Source of the DNA: Agrocybe praecox
Taxonomy: Eukaryota; Basidiomycota; Agaricomycetes; Agaricales; Agrocybaceae
DNA: 64,000 bases
NCBI GenBank assembly: GCA_964017145.1
Contig: OZ024851.1
Coordinates: forward strand, 124,001 to 188,000
Direction of reading: 5' to 3'
The notes under the pieces were generated by a model, which was not told the DNA's origin, did not search any database, and saw nothing but the letters and a program-made list of their open reading frames with translations. The translations under genes were made by a program, and so were the position numbers. Positions 58,087-64,000 of this stretch are shown piece after piece; the stretch's first letter is position 1, and every line of letters starts with the position of its first letter.

Positions 58087-59329
58087 TATGAGTGCCGGAT
58101 TGTACAAAAATCTAAAGTGAATTTTTAACCAACTTCGGTGCATTATCCACCAAGTCGGTCCGATTATCCACCAACTCATGTCAATTATCCACCAATTCTT
58201 TGCATTATCCACCAACTTATATCGATTGTCCACCAATTTTTTGCATTATACACCAACTTTTTCATTATCTACAAACTTTCTTTCATTATCCACCAAGTGT
58301 TGCTGATTATCCACCAACTTGTAATCTATTATCCACCATCTCCGGTGATTAATTTTTTCTTGATGCCGTCTCTGCCGGTCCTTTTTGATGGCTATTATGA
58401 TCCCTAAAACGGCCGTTCGGCACATAACACGCATCAATTATTTGTGCACGGCATGGAACTGAGCTGTTCTGCGTCTCCGGAAGGTTGCAAGACAGGTATT
58501 TTCTGGTATTTGTACCGAGCTTTGTGGAACCAACTTCCAAGCACAGTGCATATATAATTACATGTCCTCTTCAATTGCTTGCTGAAAATTCAACCTTAAA
58601 TGTTGAAGCGCACTCAGCCAAAGTAAGAATGGGCGTGGGAATTGTTCCTTGCCATATCGAGACGCATAGCTTCACCTCAATTTCTCTTCGCTAGAACATC
58701 AATTTAGGTACAAATATAAAAATATGTATTATATATGTAATTGCTTACATGCTCAGTGTAACAGGTGTACCATTTCTGCGGGTATCTCAACTGGTAATTC
58801 ACTAAAGCAGTTGAGGAAGAGCGCGGGAAATAGTGTTTTCTCAGTAGGATTCAAGGATTTCACCTCCCCGATGGGCTCTTCTTCTTAGTTCATAGCTTAA
58901 AAAGATCAAAATCATAGTTTTAGTTACTTCAAAGAATTTACAAGCTAAACGGTGGTTCATGGTTAAGCTCAGTGCCATGCATGCGCCGTGTATCAATTGT
59001 TGATGCGTGTTAACTGCCGCACAGCCGATTTGGACATCATAATGGCCATCAAATGACACCGGCAGGGACGGCATCAAGAAAAAATTAATCACCGGAGCTG
59101 GTGGATAATAGATTACAAGTTGGGGGATATTCGACGAGACTTGGTGGATAATGAAAAAAGTTGGTGGATAATGAAGAAAGTTGGTGGATAATGAAAAAAA
59201 TTGGTGGATAATGAAGATGGCTGGTTGATAATCGGCATAAGCTAGTAGATAATCGGACCGACTTGGTGGATAATGCACCGAAGTTGGTTAAAAATTCACT
59301 TTAGATTTTTGTACGATCCGGCACTCATA
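58087..59329. mobile_element. 1243-bp element with about 370-bp inverted repeats of TTATCCACCAA iterons
   Basis: The ends TATGAGTGCCGGAT and ATCCGGCACTCATA are inverted, and the inverted match continues for about 370 bases (58087-58460 against 58960-59329) with scattered differences. Inside each arm about ten TTATCCACCAA units (complement TTGGTGGATAA) are spaced about 21 bases apart. Candidate target duplication: GTCGTCG (58080-58086 and 59330-59336). The centre of about 500 bases shows no gene. It is a non-autonomous DNA element. Confidence 0.85.
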
Positions 59330-59628
59330 GTCGTCGTTCCAATCCTGCATTTTCTGTGGCAGCAACGTCTGCATGTGGGCACGCCTATGCCCGGGGATGT
59401 TGGTAGAGAATCTTTGGGCGTCAATGCCAATGTGATGTATGAGCATGCGAACGATGGATATGGTCCTGATCCCGATGAGCCAGTTCAACAGCGGCATGTC
59501 TAGCAGTTCTTGTGCTCCGATTTGGACGGGTCGAAGATTCAAGAATCAACGTTCAACCACCAGCGGCACCAGCAACAGGCACAGATGGGCATTGGGACAT
59601 TCTCCTTCTCTACATATATACGTGCATG

Positions 59629-61685
59629 TAACTGTATCTATCCACTAATATATTATGTAGCCTTATACATACATGTTTTCGCGCGATGATTAACATGATG
59701 GCCTTGTATACTATCCTTCCGTCAACTGTCATGGTTTTCTGGCAATTCCAGTTATTTACTTTTTACCAGACAAGCCCAGCAAATTATATACATGAAAACT
59801 AGATTTTTGAAAAATGAAGAATGAACTTGAGAAGAAAAATGAAGATTCAGAAGAAAAGATAAAAGTGCGGCGTTGGATTGCATGAATGGGGAATAGCTAA
59901 ACATGAAGTTAGTGTGAATTGACAAGGAGAGGAGTGGTGATGAGAGAAGGGAGTATGAGTACAAGAGGGAGTAAGAGGATCGGTGCCAGGGGAATGGGAA
60001 TGGTAATTTTAAGAGATGTAGATGCTGAGAAAGGCGCCATGAAAAGGGAGGGAGGGACAAATAGATGGAAATGAAAAGTGAGGGAGAGAGAAAATAGGGA
60101 GAAACGGAGAGATTGAATGGGTGTGGGCTGAATATGGAGGCTATTTTATAGGGGAAAGGAAGGAATACCAAAACGTAGGATAAGGCGAAATGAGGTGGGG
60201 TGATATGATGCAGGGATGTCGTGAATATATGTAAAAAATAACTTTAGGGACATAAACCATAAACACAGCGAGTTTAAATAACACTTTCGAAGAGGGATGG
60301 GAAAACAAAAAAAAAAAATAGGAAGAGAAATGAGTGCAGGACGGCGCAAAGTCAGAAAAAAAAAAACCGAGGTCCCACATGTACATAGAGAGCGAGCGGC
60401 AGGGAAGAGATAAAGATAACTATATCAATACTTTTTTAATGTGCAAGCTCAGTGCGGGTTTTTGAGACGACAACGACGACGGCTGGATGTTCGTGGTATT
60501 TGCGTTTATTGTGGTGCTGTTTACGTCGGCCGCTCATGGTGGTATGGGTGAACTTGAAGTGTTGAACGTTAAACAGATACAAGCAAGAAGAATCAGCGGA
60601 ATGCGCTAAGAAGAATGTCGCGGAGTCATTACGATCGTCACTGCGTCCGCGTTCAAGGTCGACGTGGAGGTCGAAGAGGAGATGAACGATAAGCGATAAG
60701 CGGATGGGCGAATTAGAACAGAGGGAGGGGGGGGAAATGAATAGCAGGAGCGTCAGCAACGGAATTAGGCGAGTCGGGAATTTGAACGAAATATGGGCAT
60801 GCGAGGGTCAACGACAGTATTACATTACACGAGGGCGTATACACGTCGTCGTCGTGCAGAGACATCGAGTAGAAGTGGACTGGGGTATCGATTCGTCATC
60901 TTCGATACTTCTATTCCATTGTTCAGGCTACGCGGGCCCCCAACCTAACCATCTAATGCCTCTTCCTCCCCGAGAACCTCAGACGTACACGTGCGCGTAG
61001 GTACCAACATCCCCAACCCGAACGTTCCGACCTCATGACTCTTCTTCAACCCATACCCCCAAGCGTTGACCTAAATCACCGGTCCCAGGCCCAAACACCG
61101 CCCATCCGCAAACTGCGTGTGTGCAGTACGGTAAACTCGCATACTGATTCCGTCCTCTTGAGAGCACCCAACAGCGGGGCGATAAATAAAATCACACTTG
61201 TAATACCAACGAGCGCCGCGGCAGCGGGACTCGCTAGGGCCAAAAAAGCCAACCGAGCATCGTGCCAACGTAAATACGGTCCGGGTAGGGTACTTGCTCC
61301 TGTAGATTTGGAGGGGCTTCGTCAAAGTTGAGACTCGAGCTAGGGGCAGCGGAACATCAAAATGAGTTTGAGGGAGATACCGGATGGGACAGAGAGAGAG
61401 GCGGGGGAGCGAAGAGCGAGGAGCGAAACACGGAATAGGGATTTATTTTTTTCGACTGTGCATTTCTGACGTATGGAAACCCATAATTCCGTGATAGTAG
61501 TTGCTGTGTTTGTATTTGCGTTTGGGGTGATGGTGGTTTCGATGAGAAGCAGGCGAGCGCGACAGCCGCGACGAGGAACGGAAGGGCGTCATTCCAATCG
61601 ATACGCCGACATCAGTATCCGCATTCAAAGTCAGGATGGAAGCTTGCGCAGAAATAAGCGGTTGAAGAACAAGGAAAGATGGAGG
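59629..61685. repeat. Segmental duplication block 2, copy 2
   Basis: Matches 31384-33250 in the same orientation. Shared landmarks include TATTATGTAGCCTTATACAT, ACGAGGGCGTATAC, GGGGTATCGATT and TCATTCCAATCGATACGCCG. Copy 2 is longer in its first half. Neither copy has a convincing intact gene. Confidence 0.8.
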
Positions 61686-62237
61686 TAATGATATTTTGAG
61701 GGCGGGTCGGGTATCCAGATGAAGAGGGATTCCGGGCCAAGGGGGTTGTCCAACCTAGTCTCCTTCATCCGCGCAACCCAACCAAATGTCCTAGAGCCAA
61801 CCAACGCCTAAGCGTCCTCGGAAGATCAGGAAGACTTCTTGTAACTTCTTCTGTCTGCGCACATAGGCATGTTGACTTTAATTCGAACAGAGGACATGAG
61901 AAAAGGACGCACCAGCATTTATAACCGCGACAGCCATGCGAACGATGAATTAGGGGTTTTCACTCAGAGAAAGGCATATTTGACGTCGGAGAAGTCGTCT
62001 TGTAGCCATATAACCTGCACGCATGTAATTATTTGAGTGTTCTGATGCGGAACGAAAAAGAAAACATCCAGCTCACATTATGCTCAAATTTACAGTGCTA
62101 ATAGGTCACTGAGCGCGTGGAGAATCTCATGAGTGTGCATAACTAGAGCGTCAGTATAGTGAGATATACATCAGCCTCGATGAGTACATAGCTAGAGTAA
62201 TGAGGAGGAATTGAACGCCAAGGAAGCGGAAAGAGAG
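61686..62237. other. Sequence unique to copy 2 of block 2
   Basis: In copy 1 the block runs on from GCGGTTGAAGG to the CCCCCT..CCTAACAAC motif within about 50 bases. Here about 550 bases plus the foldback element intervene. No gene is seen. Confidence 0.4.
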
Positions 62238-62602
62238 CACTGCTGGCTCTGATAGCTATATGTCCGACATATACCTAAAAAATATACGTAATATGTATTT
62301 ATTTACCTATATATTGGACATACACATGATGTGTATTTTAGACATACGTTCGGCATACAGATGATATGTATGCGGTATCTCCGACATACACATGATGTAT
62401 ATGCTACGGTATATGTCTGGAATACAGCCGACATATATTTAATGTGTATGTCGGAGATACCGCCGGCATACATATCATCTGTATGCCGAACGTATGTCTA
62501 AAATACACATCATGTGTATGTCCAATATATAGGTAAATAAATACACATTACATATATTTTTTAGGTATATGTCGGACATATAGCTATCAGAGCCAGCAGT
62601 GC
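62238..62602. mobile_element. 365-bp foldback element (MITE-like)
   Basis: The left half GCACTGCTGGCTCTGATAGC... is repeated inverted up to ...GCTATCAGAGCCAGCAGTGC. The two arms, each about 150 bases, are nearly perfect complements around a centre near 62420. Internally the palindromic words ATGTCCGACAT and TATGTCGGAGATACCG recur. A 2-bp GA flanks each side, which is too short to prove a target duplication. No coding capacity. Confidence 0.8.
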
Positions 62603-63900
62603 GAGTAAACCCCCTAACAACTAAATATAGATCAATTGCCGGAGCCGAAATTGTGCCGTCTCTTGTCGGAGCTTTATTGCCATCTCGGAGTTTGATGCGC
62701 GCTGTGACTTCCACTCAGCGTTTGTACTCTCCCATTGTTCCTTGATCCGATTTTGAGACCATTGGATCCCCATTACATTTACCAGGAAAACTTGGTCTTC
62801 TTGTGGCATTCTGTACCATTCAATTGCCCCTCATATGCAGTCATAATTTGGCAATGTGCCGAAACCAAAACTTCGGCACAGTCGTCACAGGTAACAGCCC
62901 TTGCCGAATTGAATGAAATGGTCCAGTAGTATTTAATGCGCAATATGTAGCTCGAGTGCACAACCAACACACTTTAACACACATTTTGGATCATCCTTGT
63001 GTGCCATGAACGTGCTCGGACCGGCTATATCATCCCGGTCTCCGGTAAGTCAAGTCGAAGGTTACACTTATCGTCTTTTGTTTCTTGACCACCACTTGGA
63101 TACACTTACGATGCATAGTCAATGCGCCATGGTGATTTAATTGTCATTTAAGTTAACTGGCTTGTACTCGGTAGCTCTTCCTGGGCTTCTGTCAATATCT
63201 GATGGCCTCCTTTCTACTACCACGGTTATCTTGGACAATTGGAACGATGGTTTAATATGCTTGACCCTTGACAAGATATGCGCATCATAACCCAATTCTT
63301 CAATAACTAATCCAATTGAATATTCAGGCAATTTTCGGTGTGTAAAGGAGGCCATTTCGCAAATTCCTTATGCTCACATCTTGGGTACCTCTCCTTTCAT
63401 TTGCGGCAACAAACACCTATACGCCTTCCCTTCCGTCCTCGTTCGACGTCCGTTCTTCGTCGTCTGGATCCACGACCCGCCCTCGACAACCTCATTAACT
63501 TCACCGAAAATTTCCCTTCCTTGTTCTCCATAAAATTCCGACATCATTAATTGCAATGACACCCATGCGTTCCTCTTCTCGCCTGCCGCTTGTTTGTGTC
63601 TGCCTCTCGCCAAAACCGCCATGATCAGCCCAAATGCAAACACGAACGCACAACTATTATTACGAAGAACATCTGGACTTTCCTCGTCATCGTCCTCATC
63701 CTCGCCTCAACAATTCACTGATCCTCCCTCCCCTGCATCTTCTTTTTGTAACCCTAATGATCCTCAACTCCACCATCGTCTCAACCCCACCTCAACTCCA
63801 ACCCGCCCCTCCAAGTTTAATTCCATTGGCACGTTGCTCCCTGTCGGCCTTTATCGTTTCTCCTGACTCGCGAGTCACGCTGCTGCCGCGTTCTTTCGTT
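62603..63900. other. Unassigned right end
   Basis: 62610-62720 resembles 33270-33310 and 42570-42660 (CCCCTAACAACTAAATATAG, ATCTCGGAGTTTGATG). From 63380 the composition becomes GC-richer with Ser/Pro-rich frames (63594-63866), perhaps the leader of the next gene. Confidence 0.35.
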
Positions 63901-63940
63901 CTACGAATGTCTTCTGGTTCGTCGTCCCCGGTAGTCCCGC

Positions 63941-64000
63941 TTATGAGGGCCTCGGGCGGTTTATTTGGTGATTTGGGCCAAGGTTTGCGCGGGCGTTGGG
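63941..64000 (+). CDS. Possible 5' end of a gene running off the right edge
   Basis: ATG at about 63908 opens a frame (MSSGSSSPVVPLMRASGGLF) that is still open at the window end. Codon composition is plausible but there is no motif; only about 30 codons are visible. Confidence 0.2.

Noticed and set aside
58130..58340. CRISPR-like array
   Set aside because: Units of about 11 bases with about 10-base irregular spacers, in a fungal genome and mirrored in an inverted arm; this is a transposon arm.
58138..58407. Repetitive proteins from 58.1-58.4 kb and 58.8-59.3 kb
   Set aside because: They are translations of TTATCCACCAA iterons (repeats such as NYPP and WWI), not genes.

Overview
This is a window of a fungal nuclear genome, almost certainly Basidiomycota, Agaricomycetes. 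Genes are split by short GT-AG introns of about 50-60 bp. The recognisable families are typical of mushroom-forming fungi: DUF6533/DUF6534 seven-helix-like membrane proteins, NACHT and C2-NACHT-WD40 NLR-like proteins, a DUF6532 protein, a chromodomain Ty3/gypsy element and a DIRS-like tyrosine-recombinase retroelement. Only four or five loci look like intact host genes. The rest is repeats, duplicated blocks and decayed genes.

Layout. 1-1168 (minus): 5' part of an Atg14/UVRAG-type autophagy gene running off the left edge. 2005-3476 (minus): intact DUF6534 membrane protein. 6515-9097 (plus): NACHT NTPase gene with an in-frame amber just before its P-loop. 10.7-14.2 kb: possibly decayed low-complexity coding sequence. 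14.6-18.0 kb (minus): tandem DUF6533 genes (two genes and a 3' fragment). 20.4-21.5 kb: possible disordered protein. 21.9-24.1 kb: decayed Kin4-like protein kinase. 24.58-29.6 kb (minus): DIRS-like element with gag, RT/RNase H and tyrosine recombinase. 31.38-33.25 kb: block duplicated at 59.63-61.69 kb. 33653-42032: chromovirus with 159-bp LTRs and AACAA target duplication, interrupted by a 2465-bp element full of TTATCCA repeats. 45041-45545: solo LTR. 46.3-47.2 kb: DUF6532 gene with an in-frame stop. 47796-52067 (minus): C2-NACHT-WD40 NLR. 53.4-54.1 kb: 3' part of a Pho88/Snd3 pseudogene. 54134-57.45 kb: second copy of the DUF6533 block, broken by a 1145-bp TA-flanked element that itself contains a smaller one. 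58087-59329: 1243-bp element with about 370-bp inverted repeats full of TTATCCACCAA. 62238-62602: 365-bp foldback element.

How it fits together. The window looks like a repeat-rich chromosomal segment in which NLR and membrane-receptor-like families expand and decay among transposons. Several breaks in genes fit C:G to T:A nonsense changes, and all three differences between the chromovirus LTRs are at CpG sites. This suggests cytosine deamination, by methylation or a RIP-like process, as a main decay force. The most novel-looking material is the pair of non-autonomous elements whose arms are built from dozens of TTATCCA iterons in opposite orientation. A related fragment lies exactly at one breakpoint of the DUF6533 duplication. 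All calls come from reading the sequence and remembered family features; no database search was run.
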